Positions 1 to 8,214 are shown, counted from the first letter of the stretch. The stretch is 64,000 nucleotides of DNA from Enterobacter mori (GCF_025244905.1 NZ_CP104285.1:3844001-3908000); one strand, 5' to 3'. The notes: generated by a model not told the origin, from the letters alone. Translations and numbers: made by a program.

Positions 1-634
1 GCACCAGCTCAGGTTGGGTAATGGCATCCTGCTCGCCGCACCAGACTTCAAAGGTGCCCGAATAGCGCGTCAGCCAGCCGTGAATATCGTCGTGCGCCAG
101 CATCCACGCGGCGGCGAGATAGCCTTCCGGGCGCAGGGCTCGCATGCCCGTCGCAACGGTCTCGATGTCCTCCGCGCGCGCGCCGGGGTGCAGCAGCTTC
201 GCCGCGCGGGTCTGGGCGAGGATCTCACCGCCGAGCGCCATCTGCTGTTCGCGATTGCGCCACACCTGCTCGCGCTGCGCCGGGGCGGCATTGCCGTAGC
301 CCTGCGCGGCATCCGCCAGCACCAGATGGATGACGCGATCCGGGAACTTCGCCGCAAAGGCGCTGGCGACCAGCGCGCCGAGCGAATGACCCAACAGCAC
401 CGCCTGCCAGACGCCCGCGCGATCGAGCATCGCCGCCAGCGCGTCGGCGTAATCCCCCGCGTTTGCCCGCTCAACCGCCAGCATCGGGCTTTCGCCATAG
501 CCGGGCATGTCCCACGCCAGCACGCGAAAGCCGTCCAGCGTCATCTGCTTGTGCCAGGAGGCCGCGCCGGAGCTGATACCGTGCAGCAGCATCAGCGGAA
601 TGCCGCTTCCCTGTTCACGAAAACCCGTCATCAT
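1..634 (-). CDS. alpha/beta hydrolase, 3' part missing (runs off left edge)
   Basis: Last visible gene of the leftward aromatic-catabolism operon; its C-terminus lies beyond base 1. The N-terminal 211 residues show an alpha/beta-hydrolase fold: an oxyanion-hole motif LLHG near residue 17, a WDMPGYGES turn near 41-49 and the nucleophile elbow GHSLG with Ser84. The His of the triad must lie in the missing part. I chose the first of two adjacent ATGs; a purine-rich ribosome site overlaps the stop codon of the cupin gene 6 bases upstream, so the two are translationally coupled. In this context a meta-cleavage-product (C-C bond) hydrolase is the natural guess, but esterase-type activity cannot be excluded. 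The family is certain; the substrate is inference. Confidence 0.85.
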   Translation of the reverse strand, partial: MMTGFREQGSGIPLMLLHGISSGAASWHKQMTLDGFRVLAWDMPGYGESPMLAVERANAGDYADALAAMLDRAGVWQAVLLGHSLGALVASAFAAKFPDRVIHLVLADAAQGYGNAAPAQREQVWRNREQQMALGGEILAQTRAAKLLHPGARAEDIETVATGMRALRPEGYLAAAWMLAHDDIHGWLTRYSGTFEVWCGEQDAITQPELV

Positions 635-640
635 GCCCCC

Positions 641-1171
641 TTAGTTCCGCTTCACTTTAGAGAGCGGATGATCGGCGGGGTAGGTCGGGATTTCCGGCTT
701 ATTGGTCCCCAGCATGACGCACATCAGCGCCTCTTCTTCACCGTGGTTGAACAGCCCGCGATAGATGCCCGGCGGGACGGAGATCAGATCACGCTCGCGC
801 AGCACGGTTTCGGTGTAGTTGTCGCCGTCCTGGATCATCAGCGTGATCTGCCCTTTAAGCATGAAGAACACCTCTTCCACGTCGTCGTGCAGATGCAGCG
901 GCCCTTCGCACTTCGACGGCAGCACCATGGTGGAGAAGGTAAAGTGATCCGCCTGCACGGTGTTGGTATCGTTCGCCACGCCCGTTGCGCCGGTGCCGAT
1001 GTAACGCATCTGCGCCCGGCGGTATTTCGGATCAAAATCGGCCTGGAACTTCAGCGCGTTCCAGTCGTACTTGCGGCCTTCGAAGCGCGCGATGCGCGAC
1101 TCGACCCACTCTTCCATCGTCAGATGGTCAGGTTTGATGCCCGTTTTGTTGGTTACGGTTGAATCAGTCAT
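641..1171 (-). CDS. cupin-domain protein
   Basis: A 176-residue single-cupin protein. The first cupin motif is clear: His93, His95 and Glu99/Glu100, followed by the conserved Gly at 107. The second motif (PPGIYRG then His143) completes a metal-binding three-His, one-Glu site. There is no signal peptide, so it is cytoplasmic. It sits between the MFS transporter and the hydrolase in the operon, after a GGAGAG ribosome site. Cupins in aromatic pathways act as ring-cleavage dioxygenases, decarboxylases or isomerases. Which applies here cannot be read from the sequence; a role on an intermediate of the same pathway is an inference from position. Confidence 0.8.
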   Translation of the reverse strand: MTDSTVTNKTGIKPDHLTMEEWVESRIARFEGRKYDWNALKFQADFDPKYRRAQMRYIGTGATGVANDTNTVQADHFTFSTMVLPSKCEGPLHLHDDVEEVFFMLKGQITLMIQDGDNYTETVLRERDLISVPPGIYRGLFNHGEEEALMCVMLGTNKPEIPTYPADHPLSKVKRN

Positions 1172-1181
1172 GACACTCTCC

Positions 1182-2438
1182 TCAGTAACGTCTCAGCAGC
1201 GGCAGTAACAGGACGCAGCCCACCGCCGCCATCACCGCCAGAAAAATCAGCCCGGAATCCATGCTGTGGGTGAAGGCGATAAGCGCGCCCATCACCGCCG
1301 GCGACAGCGCGCCCGCAAAGTTTCCCAGCCCGTTGAAGATGCCGCCCGCCGTGGCGCTCACCCGTGGATGGGTGGCCTTCGCCAGCAGGGCGAAAATGTT
1401 GGGTGCGCCGGTACCCCACATAAAGGTGCTGAAGCTCATCGCCGCGATGATGGTCAGCGGGGTATCGAGGTGCATCACCGCCGCCAGGCCGACGGCCGCC
1501 CCCGCCATCGAGATAAAACAGGCCGCCGCGCGCTTATCGACCCGGTCCGAAAGCCACGCGCCAATCACTTCCCCCGCCAGCATGGCGATGAACGGCATCG
1601 ACGACAGCCAGCCCGCGTGCTCAAGGTGAATGCCTTTGCCCTTAATCAGGTAGCCCGGCAGCCAGCCGTTGATGCCCCACAGGTAGGTCAGGAAAGCGAT
1701 GTTAAAAATGCAGATGATCCAGAAGTGCGGGCTGACAAACAGCTCGCGGCGCGCGGCACGTCGCTCGTCCTGAGACGCCTGCGAGGTGCTCGGTTTCGCC
1801 TCCAGACGGATCCCGCGCAGGCCAATGCGCACAAAGATCAGCACCGGTACGGTGAGCATCGCCATCACGAAAAAGGTGCTCTGCCAGCCGAAGGTGTTCA
1901 GCAGCCAGAGGGAGAGCGGAAAACCAATCGCCGCGCCCACCGGCGTGCCCAGCAGCCACAGCATGGTGGCGCGCGCCTGCAGATGCTGCGGGAAGTTGTG
2001 GCGTACGATGGCGAAGGCCAGCGGGAACAGCGGCCCTTCCGCCACGCCCAGCAGAATGCGCAGGACGATCATCAGCGTGTAGTTGTGGGTAAAGCCCATC
2101 GCCACCATCAGCACGCACCACACTGCCATCATCCCGGTGAGCAGACGCAGCGGCGCAATTTTGTCGCCTAAGCCGCTGAGAAAGACCGACGAAAAGCCGT
2201 AGCTCAGCAGGAACGCGCTCATCAGAATGCCGAGGCGCGTGGTGTCGAAATCAATGCCCATCGCCTGCTGGAAATGGCCGTCAGAAAACAGCGCCGCGAT
2301 GCTGATTTTGTCGAAAAACGCCAGCAGCACGCAGGCCAGCAGCGACAGCGGGATGGCCCAGCGCACCGCTTTTTCAGGCGTACGGGTTCCCTCACCGCTT
2401 GCCTCAACGGGCGCGGTGTTGGTCTCTAATGTGGTCAT
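1182..2438 (-). CDS. MFS transporter (anion/aromatic acid type)
   Basis: A 418-residue integral membrane protein with about 12 predicted helices in two halves joined by a charged loop (ARRE-rich, around residues 215-235). An FFDKISIAALF segment in helix 1 and the GLGDKIAPLRLL loop between helices 2 and 3 match the anion:cation symporter branch of the major facilitator superfamily, whose members take up organic acids and aromatic acids. The start follows a strong GGGGGAG ribosome site. It lies 25 bases after the reductase gene and 10 bases before the cupin gene, so it is co-transcribed. It probably imports the substrate of the cluster. A second, divergent MFS gene at 8276 suggests two uptake routes or import plus export. 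Confidence 0.85.
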   Translation of the reverse strand: MTTLETNTAPVEASGEGTRTPEKAVRWAIPLSLLACVLLAFFDKISIAALFSDGHFQQAMGIDFDTTRLGILMSAFLLSYGFSSVFLSGLGDKIAPLRLLTGMMAVWCVLMVAMGFTHNYTLMIVLRILLGVAEGPLFPLAFAIVRHNFPQHLQARATMLWLLGTPVGAAIGFPLSLWLLNTFGWQSTFFVMAMLTVPVLIFVRIGLRGIRLEAKPSTSQASQDERRAARRELFVSPHFWIICIFNIAFLTYLWGINGWLPGYLIKGKGIHLEHAGWLSSMPFIAMLAGEVIGAWLSDRVDKRAAACFISMAGAAVGLAAVMHLDTPLTIIAAMSFSTFMWGTGAPNIFALLAKATHPRVSATAGGIFNGLGNFAGALSPAVMGALIAFTHSMDSGLIFLAVMAAVGCVLLLPLLRRY

Positions 2439-2463
2439 GTCTCCCCCTACGGGTGCGGGTTAG

Positions 2464-3651
2464 CTATCGCAGTGACATCAGTGAAAAGGTTGGGTCGCCG
2501 AGCGGCACGTCGGACAGATCCCGCCCCGCCGCCATCCAGCGTTTCGCCAGCTTGACGGTACGCGCATCGTTAAACGCCACCAGCTGCGTCAGCCGTCCGT
2601 TTTCGTCCAGCGAGAAGAACAGCGCATCGTCACGCACTATCGTTGTGCTCCCCGGCTGCGGAATACCGAGGATCTGGATGTTGTGCTGGTATTGATCCGA
2701 CCACAGCCAGGGCGCGTCGTCGTAACCTGGCGCATCGGGATTGAGCATCGCCTTCGCCGTCGCCACCGCCTGATTCTGGGCGAACGCCCATGACTGAATG
2801 CACAGGCCGTACTGGTGGTGCTGGGCCACATCGCCTGCGGCGAAGATGAGCGGATCCGAGGTACGGCCCTGGGCATCCACGACGATCCCGCGCCCGGTTT
2901 TCAGCCCCGCGTCGCGCGCCAGCTCCAGATTGAGATCGACCCCGATCCCAACCACCACCGCGTCAAAGGTTTCGCGCAGGCCGTCGCAGTGAATGACCGG
3001 CAGGCCGTTGTCGTCCTCCAGCTCCAGCGCGCCGCAGCCGGTGCGGATCTCCACGCCCTGCTCCCTATGGAGGGCTTCTAAGCGCTGCGACACCTCGCCG
3101 CTCACCGAACGCATGCAGAGCGCGGGCTGCTGCTCGAACAGGGTGACCGCCACGCCGCTTCTCCGCGCCGAGGCAGCAATCTCCAGTCCGATCCAGCCGC
3201 CGCCGATAATCGCCAGTTTTTTACTTTCCGTCAGCCGCGCCTTCAGACGCTGCGCGTCCTGCCAGTGGCGCAGGGTATAGACCTGCGGATGCGCCGCCCA
3301 TGCCTCCCCCGGCAGGCGAGCCCGCCCCCCGGTGGCCATCAAAAGGATGTTGTAACTAAGGTGTTCGCCGCTGCTTAAACGAACCGTTTTCGCCTCGCGG
3401 TCGATCTGCTCCGCACGCAGCGGACGGTACCAGGTCAGGTTCAGCGCCTGCTGCGCCTCGTCGCTAAACAGTCGCGGGAGTGATGCCTCTGGCTCCAGCA
3501 ACGTCGCCTTCGATAATGGCGGACGTTCGTAGAAATCCCACTCTTCTTCCGCCACCACGCAAATCTCACCGTCGAAGCCCTCGTCACGCAGGGTTTTCGC
3601 TGCCCAGCCGCCCGCCTGGCCGCCGCCGATAATGACAATGCGCGACGTCAT
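2464..3651 (-). CDS. FAD-dependent NAD(P)H ferredoxin reductase of the Rieske oxygenase system
   Basis: A 395-residue flavoprotein of the rubredoxin/ferredoxin reductase class used by three-component ring-hydroxylating oxygenases. An N-terminal FAD dinucleotide-binding motif GGGQAG is at residues 8-13. A second NAD(P)H-binding motif (IIGGGWIG) lies near residue 150, and the flavin-binding FAAGDVA segment near 270. The C-terminal ferredoxin-reductase domain starts near residue 310. I set the start at the internal ATG that overlaps the preceding stop as ATGA; it places the FAD motif right at the N-terminus. It would pass electrons from NAD(P)H to the Rieske ferredoxin encoded at 7541-7864. Confidence 0.88.
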   Translation of the reverse strand: MTSRIVIIGGGQAGGWAAKTLRDEGFDGEICVVAEEEWDFYERPPLSKATLLEPEASLPRLFSDEAQQALNLTWYRPLRAEQIDREAKTVRLSSGEHLSYNILLMATGGRARLPGEAWAAHPQVYTLRHWQDAQRLKARLTESKKLAIIGGGWIGLEIAASARRSGVAVTLFEQQPALCMRSVSGEVSQRLEALHREQGVEIRTGCGALELEDDNGLPVIHCDGLRETFDAVVVGIGVDLNLELARDAGLKTGRGIVVDAQGRTSDPLIFAAGDVAQHHQYGLCIQSWAFAQNQAVATAKAMLNPDAPGYDDAPWLWSDQYQHNIQILGIPQPGSTTIVRDDALFFSLDENGRLTQLVAFNDARTVKLAKRWMAAGRDLSDVPLGDPTFSLMSLR

Positions 3652-4574
3652 ACCGCCTCCGGCTTTTTCTGCTGACGGCGCGTGTCGTGGTCGATCCCGC
3701 CTTCCACCGCCCACTCGGTAAAGGAGACCAGCGAGTGCTCCAGCTCGCGCGGCTGCCAGTTTTCGGTCAGGTAGTCGTCGTTGGTGTAATACTCAAACGC
3801 CCCGCCTGTTGGGCTGTTGACGTACCAGAAGTACGCCGACGACACCGGATGGCGGCCCGGCCCGATAAAGGTGCTCCAGTCATTTTTATTCATCGCGATC
3901 CCCCCGCCGATTACCTCGTGGATGTCGCGCACGGTGAAGGCCACGTGGTTCAGCCCACGCCTGCGGTTCGGCAGCTGTAGCAGGAACAGGTTGTGATGAC
4001 CGCCGCGCGCGCCGCAGCGCAGGAACACGGCGCGGTTGATGTAGCGGTCAGAAACCTGGAAGCCGAGCACCTCGCGGTAGAATTTCTCCACCGCGGCCAG
4101 CTCTTCCACGAAGAACACCACGTGCCCCACGTTGATCGGCTGGGCGCGATCGTAAACCGGGCTGGGGGTGTCAATGCGGCGGGCGTCGCCCCACTGGTTA
4201 ATTGGCTCGACGTTCAGCTCCACGTCAGTCTGCTGGCTGACCTGCACGCGCAGCGTCATGCCGTTCGGGTCGAGGCACTCCAGCGCGTCGCCCACCTCGC
4301 GAAAGCCGGGCTGCTGTGCCAGCTTCGGGCGCAGCGCATCCAGATCTGAATGTGTAGCCACCGCCCAGGTCATGCGGCGCAAGGTGTTGCCCGTTTCAAA
4401 CGCCGGCGGCAGGTCCGGGCTGTCGATCGGGTTAAGTTCCACGCGCGCGCCGCTCAGGGTAGTAAAACGCTGGCCGCTGGCATCGCCCGTCAGGCCAAAA
4501 TCACGCATAAACTTGGCGCAGTGCGTCAGGTCTTCCACGCCAAATTCCAGCTTTTCAATTCCGGTTACACTCAT
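3648..4574 (-). CDS. two-domain extradiol ring-cleavage dioxygenase (VOC superfamily)
   Basis: A 308-residue protein with two glyoxalase/VOC modules, the layout of type I extradiol dioxygenases such as BphC. All three expected Fe(II) ligands of the C-terminal module are visible: His151 (in VGHVVF), His210 (in LNHVAF) and Glu261 (in GAFEYY), with spacing very close to the family standard. It should cleave a catechol-like ring next to the hydroxyls (meta cleavage). The start at the second ATG is preferred because a GAGG site lies upstream. It is separated from the upstream regulator gene by 78 bases that contain the palindrome GCCCAA-A-TTGGGC at 4593-4605, and overlaps the reductase gene by 4 bases. 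The substrate is unknown. Confidence 0.85.
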   Translation of the reverse strand: MSVTGIEKLEFGVEDLTHCAKFMRDFGLTGDASGQRFTTLSGARVELNPIDSPDLPPAFETGNTLRRMTWAVATHSDLDALRPKLAQQPGFREVGDALECLDPNGMTLRVQVSQQTDVELNVEPINQWGDARRIDTPSPVYDRAQPINVGHVVFFVEELAAVEKFYREVLGFQVSDRYINRAVFLRCGARGGHHNLFLLQLPNRRRGLNHVAFTVRDIHEVIGGGIAMNKNDWSTFIGPGRHPVSSAYFWYVNSPTGGAFEYYTNDDYLTENWQPRELEHSLVSFTEWAVEGGIDHDTRRQQKKPEAV

Positions 4575-4652
4575 CGTTCGTTGCCTCATCTGGCCCAAAT
4601 TGGGCGTAAAACATGCCCGACGCGGTCAAGCGCCTGACGTTAACTCACTGAT

Positions 4653-5444
4653 TTAACTGGCTTGTGACAGATACCCTAAGAAGCCAGAAATTTTATCCGC
4701 TGCGAGGCGAACCTCGTTCTGCAGGCGCTCGCGGTCGGTCTGCGGGATCTCTTCCGACGGCACCAGAATGCTGACAACCGCCGCCACGCGTCCGCTTCGG
4801 TCATACACCGGGTAGACGATGGAGGAGATACCGTGGCGGAAGAAGGATTCGCCGATGACAAACCCGCGGGCTTTGTCCTGCTGCACCATCTGCCACAGGG
4901 CCTCGCGGTCGTGAAGCTGTCCCGGCGTGTTGCCCGGCAGGCGCTCGTGCGGGAACAACAGTTCAAAATCGGCGCGGGACATATCGGTCAGCAGCATGCG
5001 GCCCAGCGAAGTGCAGTGCACCGGCAGGCGAGTGCCAATGCTGACCTGATTGATGCGCGACCCGGCGGCGCTGACGCGGGCGATGTAGATAATGTCGCGC
5101 CCGTCGCGGATCGCCAGATGGCTGCTGCACTGGCTCAGGTCGCGCAGCTGTTCAATAACCGGCTGGCCGACCTGCGCAACGTCCAGCGAGGCGATGTACT
5201 CAAAGCCCAGGCGCAGCACGTTCATGCCCAGCGAAAAGGTATTGGTGCGCGCGTTGCGCTCCAGAAAGCCCATATACTCCAGCGTCTGCACCACGCGGTA
5301 GGCGGTCGCCTTCGGCATATCCACCAGCCGGTGCAGTTCGGCAAAGGTCAGATCGCGATGCTGCTCGCCAAAGGCCAACAGCAGCTGTAAACCGCGCTCC
5401 AGCCCCGGCACCAGATACTTCACTTCCTGATCGTTTGCCATCAT
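4653..5444 (-). CDS. IclR-family transcriptional regulator
   Basis: A 263-residue regulator with the IclR layout: an N-terminal winged helix-turn-helix (about residues 28-75, including the recognition segment MPKATAYRVVQTLE) and a C-terminal effector-binding domain with the typical family signature segments (SRINQVSIGTRLPVHCTSLGRMLL and GFVIGE). It is encoded inside the catabolic operon, 9 bases after the dehydrogenase gene, so it would control its own synthesis. The palindromes at 7884-7899, 8152-8167 and 8199-8214 are its likely binding sites. The effector is probably the substrate or an intermediate of the pathway; this is inferred from context. Confidence 0.9.
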   Translation of the reverse strand: MMANDQEVKYLVPGLERGLQLLLAFGEQHRDLTFAELHRLVDMPKATAYRVVQTLEYMGFLERNARTNTFSLGMNVLRLGFEYIASLDVAQVGQPVIEQLRDLSQCSSHLAIRDGRDIIYIARVSAAGSRINQVSIGTRLPVHCTSLGRMLLTDMSRADFELLFPHERLPGNTPGQLHDREALWQMVQQDKARGFVIGESFFRHGISSIVYPVYDRSGRVAAVVSILVPSEEIPQTDRERLQNEVRLAADKISGFLGYLSQAS

Positions 5445-5453
5445 CGCCCTACC

Positions 5454-6203
5454 TTAGTTAAAGACAAAACCGCCGTTGACCGGGATCAGCTGTCCGGTGA
5501 TAAACCGCGACAGATCGCTTAACAGCCAGACCACGCTGCCGGTGACGTCTTCCGGCTGCTGCGCCCCGGTTAACGCGCGTCCGTTTTCGTAGAGCTGATG
5601 CCGTTCGGCGGGGACATATTCCGTCGCCTCGACGCGGGTTAGCCCCGGCGCGATGGCGTTGATACGAATACGTTTTTCACCCAGCTCGCGCGCCATTGAC
5701 CGGGTCATGGCAATGACGGCCCCCTTGCTGGCAACGTAGGCCATCAGGCGCGGCGCGCCCCACAGCGCGGTGTCGGACGCCACGTTCACAATGCCCGCCC
5801 CTTCGCGAAGCAGCGGCACGGCGGCGCGCGTCACCAGCCAGGTGCCCTTGACGTTCACGCTCATCACCCGATCCCACAGGTCCGGATCGTAATCGAGCAT
5901 ATTTTTGCCGCCCACGCCCGTCGCCATCGCCGCGTTGTTGACCAGACCGTCAATTTGCCCCTGCTCGGCAATGGCGCTGAATACCTCTTCGATAGACTGC
6001 GGATCGGCCAGATCGATAACGTGCGATTCGATCGCATAGCCCTGTTCGCTCAGCCGATGCGCGCTTTCGGCCAGCTCGCCTTTGAGGATGTCGCACATCA
6101 CTACGTTTGCACCCTGCTCCGCGCAGGCTTTGGCAAAGTGATAGCCCAGCCCGCGCGCGGCACCGGTCACCACGATGCGCTTTCCGCTCAGCAGCCCGTT
6201 CAT
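5454..6203 (-). CDS. short-chain dehydrogenase/reductase (likely cis-dihydrodiol dehydrogenase)
   Basis: A 249-residue classical SDR. The cofactor motif TGAARGLG is at residues 13-20, Asp38 after the second strand suggests NAD rather than NADP, NNAA is at 89-92, and the catalytic residues are Ser143, Tyr156 and Lys160. The start codon follows close on the oxygenase gene, whose upstream stop-start overlap reads TGATG. In a Rieske oxygenase cluster the usual job of such an enzyme is oxidation of the cis-dihydrodiol to a catechol, which the VOC dioxygenase would then cleave. The family is certain, the dihydrodiol role is inference. Confidence 0.88.
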   Translation of the reverse strand: MNGLLSGKRIVVTGAARGLGYHFAKACAEQGANVVMCDILKGELAESAHRLSEQGYAIESHVIDLADPQSIEEVFSAIAEQGQIDGLVNNAAMATGVGGKNMLDYDPDLWDRVMSVNVKGTWLVTRAAVPLLREGAGIVNVASDTALWGAPRLMAYVASKGAVIAMTRSMARELGEKRIRINAIAPGLTRVEATEYVPAERHQLYENGRALTGAQQPEDVTGSVVWLLSDLSRFITGQLIPVNGGFVFN

Positions 6204-7225
6204 CAGGCGGCTCCCTGCTGTTCTTCGCGTGCTGCCAGCTGCTCTTTCGCGGCTTTTTGCATCATGCGGCGCAGGCGGGAGAGGCCGACGTCATGCTGGT
6301 ACAGGTATTCATGGTCGCGGGCGTTCGGGGCGAGACTTTCGAGCACCACGCGGTCCTGCTCCAGCACTTCCCAGTGCAGTTTCTCCAGGCGGTTGCGGTA
6401 CATGAAGCGCCACATGTCGCGCTGCCAGCCCTGCACGCGGCGAATGCGCCAGAAGAAGACGCGGCAGTTGTCGTTATCTTCCGGCACCACCATGCCGACG
6501 ATGAAGAAGTGGCCGCCCGGCCCGAAACGCTTCTTATAAGGAATGGAGAGGCGCATCCAGCAGGTGCCGCTGTTACCCAGTTCAACCCAGTCGAAGTTGA
6601 CGCCGCTCTGCCCTTTCTTCTCAAAAATAAAACCGGTTTTGGTCGGCTGGAGCACCATGTCGGCCTTGCGATCCCCTTCCGCCATTGAGTGCGACGACGA
6701 ATGCAGATAGGTGCCGTGCATCGGGTCCATCACGTTTTCCAGCGCGTACTGGTAGTTGCACTTCCATGCGGCGGTGCAGAGGAAGTTGCTGAAGCTTTCC
6801 GTATCGGCAAGTTCATCCGGGAAGGTCAGCTCGTCCGGCTGCTGGTCAGCGGTGACGCCAAACCACAGGAAGATAGCGCCGTGCGCCTCCTGCACGTTAT
6901 AGCTGCGCACGCACTGCTGACCGACCAGCGGGCATTTATCCACGGCGGGCACGTCCTTCACCTCGCCGTTGCCAGCCACTTCCACGCCGTGATACCAGCA
7001 GGCAATGCGGTCGCCAAGGTTCCAGCCCATCGACAGGCGCGCGCCGCGGTGCGGGCAGCGGTCTTCCAGCGCCTGCACCTGGCCGTCTTTGTTGCGCCAG
7101 ACCACAATCTGCTCGCCCAGGCGGGTGATGCCCACAGGAGCAGACTGCACTTCCCAGCTTGCCAGCACCGGATACCAGAGGCCGCGCAGGCCTTTATCGA
7201 GATAGTTTTGTACGGTCGTCGTCAT
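6203..7225 (-). CDS. Rieske non-heme iron oxygenase, catalytic alpha subunit
   Basis: A 340-residue ring-hydroxylating oxygenase subunit. The [2Fe-2S] Rieske ligands are Cys57, His59, Cys76 and His79. The mononuclear iron motif DPMHGTYLH supplies Asp167, His170 and His175. No beta-subunit gene accompanies it, so it is probably an alpha-only enzyme, like carbazole- or phthalate-type oxygenases. Electrons should come from the ferredoxin (7541-7864) and the flavin reductase (2464-3651). It overlaps the dehydrogenase gene by one base. Activity could be dihydroxylation, monohydroxylation or O-demethylation; the neighbouring dehydrogenase and extradiol dioxygenase favour dihydroxylation. Confidence 0.9.
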   Translation of the reverse strand: MTTTVQNYLDKGLRGLWYPVLASWEVQSAPVGITRLGEQIVVWRNKDGQVQALEDRCPHRGARLSMGWNLGDRIACWYHGVEVAGNGEVKDVPAVDKCPLVGQQCVRSYNVQEAHGAIFLWFGVTADQQPDELTFPDELADTESFSNFLCTAAWKCNYQYALENVMDPMHGTYLHSSSHSMAEGDRKADMVLQPTKTGFIFEKKGQSGVNFDWVELGNSGTCWMRLSIPYKKRFGPGGHFFIVGMVVPEDNDNCRVFFWRIRRVQGWQRDMWRFMYRNRLEKLHWEVLEQDRVVLESLAPNARDHEYLYQHDVGLSRLRRMMQKAAKEQLAAREEQQGAA

Positions 7226-7235
7226 CGCGTTGTCC

Positions 7236-7544
7236 TCAGTAACCGTTAACCTGTAAGAATGCCTGGAAGCTGGCGTCGCTCCACGGCTCTCCCTGCTGGT
7301 CGTGCATGCGCACCGCGTTCAGCCCGTTCACCAGTTCCGGTAGGGTTTCAACGCCCTGTTCGAAGAGTTCTTCCAGCGTGGCAATCAGGTTCACCTCCCA
7401 GCTTTCCGGCTCGCGGCTGCGGGTCTGCCAGATCAGGTTGGTGTAGTCACCCGGCTTATGGATCGCGCCGTTGCCGCCCTCTGCAGGCGGGGTAAACTGG
7501 CGGCTTTCCGGCAGCGCCGGGTTGTAGTTCAGGGTGTCGCTCAT
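7236..7544 (-). CDS. small unassigned protein within the Rieske operon
   Basis: A 102-residue soluble protein lying between the ferredoxin and oxygenase genes, overlapping the former by 4 bases (ATGA), so it is certainly part of the operon. The N-terminal third is polar and proline/glycine rich. The rest looks helical and acidic (NLIATLEELFEQGVETLPELVNGLNAV). I see no metal-binding, membrane or catalytic motif. From memory, small proteins at this position in similar clusters are sometimes named recombinase-like helix-turn-helix proteins, which I cannot verify. It is not a typical oxygenase beta subunit, being much too short. An accessory or assembly role for the oxygenase is possible but unproven. 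Confidence 0.75.
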   Translation of the reverse strand: MSDTLNYNPALPESRQFTPPAEGGNGAIHKPGDYTNLIWQTRSREPESWEVNLIATLEELFEQGVETLPELVNGLNAVRMHDQQGEPWSDASFQAFLQVNGY

Positions 7545-7864
7545 GCCACGGTCTCCTCGACGAAGGTAATCTGGATTTGATTTTCAAAGACCCGAACCGG
7601 GTAACGGTTGAGGTTGCGACCACCGGGGCCGTGCAGGCACTGGCCGGTTTTGACGTCGAACACCGCCTCGTGCAGCGGGCATTCCACTTTGCCGTCTTCC
7701 ACGAAGCCCTGGCTCAGCAGGGCATAGGCGTGCGGGCATACGTCTTCCAGCGCGTAATATTCACCGTCAATCAGGTAAACGCCGATCTCCTTCCCCTCGA
7801 CGCTGCCGCTAAAAGGGAAATCTTCCTGTACTTGTTCTGCGTCACATACGCCTATCCAGCTCAT
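7541..7864 (-). CDS. Rieske [2Fe-2S] ferredoxin, oxygenase electron carrier
   Basis: A 107-residue Rieske ferredoxin: Cys43 and His45, then Cys62 and His65, the CxH-CxxH pair that binds the [2Fe-2S] cluster. It has no signal sequence and no membrane segment, so it is the soluble shuttle between the flavin reductase and the oxygenase. I chose the internal ATG preceded by GGAGG with 6-base spacing. Longer in-frame extensions would run into the promoter and the palindrome at 7884-7899. It is the first gene of the operon. Confidence 0.88.
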   Translation of the reverse strand: MSWIGVCDAEQVQEDFPFSGSVEGKEIGVYLIDGEYYALEDVCPHAYALLSQGFVEDGKVECPLHEAVFDVKTGQCLHGPGGRNLNRYPVRVFENQIQITFVEETVA

Positions 7865-7883
7865 CACGATCCTCCAGGCTTTT

Positions 7884-7899
7884 GTTTCATATATGAAAC
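7884..7899. promoter_or_regulatory. palindrome 1, candidate IclR-type operator
   Basis: A perfect 16-base palindrome, GTTTCATATATGAAAC, 20 bases upstream of the ferredoxin start and just downstream of the predicted transcription start, where a bound protein would block the operon. It shares GTTTCA-N4-TGAAAC with the two sites at 8152-8167 and 8199-8214. Binding by the operon's IclR protein is inferred. Confidence 0.6.
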
Positions 7900-7922
7900 T
7901 CTGTTTCTTATTTAATACGGTC

Positions 7923-7950
7923 AATATAAAAGCGATGAATGTTTCGTCAA
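7923..7950 (-). promoter_or_regulatory. predicted sigma-70 promoter of the Rieske operon
   Basis: On the minus strand a -35 box TTGACG (7945-7950) and a -10 box TATATT (7923-7928) are separated by 16 bases. Transcription would begin near 7915 and run through palindrome 1 before the ferredoxin start codon. Confidence 0.5.
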
Positions 7951-8151
7951 GCGACAATGTGACGAATTTGTTAATTGAATAGCAATTAATTAACTAAGTG
8001 TGCAAAGGATCACGAAAAAATGCAGCGATATGAAATTTTCATTATTGCAGCGTGATAAATACGATTTATTAATGCCCTCGATATTTCAATAAAAGATATT
8101 GACTTCTTTTCTTTTTGTTCCTTAAAAATAAAGTGGCGTCACACATTTGGT

Positions 8152-8167
8152 GTTTCACCAGTGAAAC
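8152..8167. promoter_or_regulatory. palindrome 2, candidate IclR-type operator
   Basis: GTTTCAC-CA-GTGAAAC, 7-base arms around a 2-base centre, and extended by a further T/A pair outside. It lies about 110 bases upstream of the divergent MFS gene and far upstream of the Rieske operon promoter. Same core as palindromes 1 and 3. Confidence 0.55.
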
Positions 8168-8198
8168 AAAAAATTTATTTACCCTTAATTAACAATGA

Positions 8199-8214
8199 GT
8201 TTCACCAGTGAACC
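8199..8214. promoter_or_regulatory. palindrome 3, candidate IclR-type operator
   Basis: GTTTCACCAGTGAACC, identical to palindrome 2 except for one arm base, centred 47 bases downstream of it and about 70 bases before the MFS start. A weak promoter (GTGACA at 8226-8231, TATAAA at 8248-8253) follows, so a protein here would sit just upstream of RNA polymerase. Confidence 0.5.

Noticed and set aside
14..1162. Long plus-strand frame of 382 codons over the hydrolase and cupin genes
   Set aside because: Arginine/histidine-rich antisense shadow of high-GC coding sequence; both minus-strand genes have clear motifs and ribosome sites.
7895..7907. KdgR-type operator GAAAC-TCT-GTTTC
   Set aside because: The core fits but the flanks do not, and the same bases are better explained as part of the repeated GTTTCA-N4-TGAAAC motif; kept only as a note in the operator finding.
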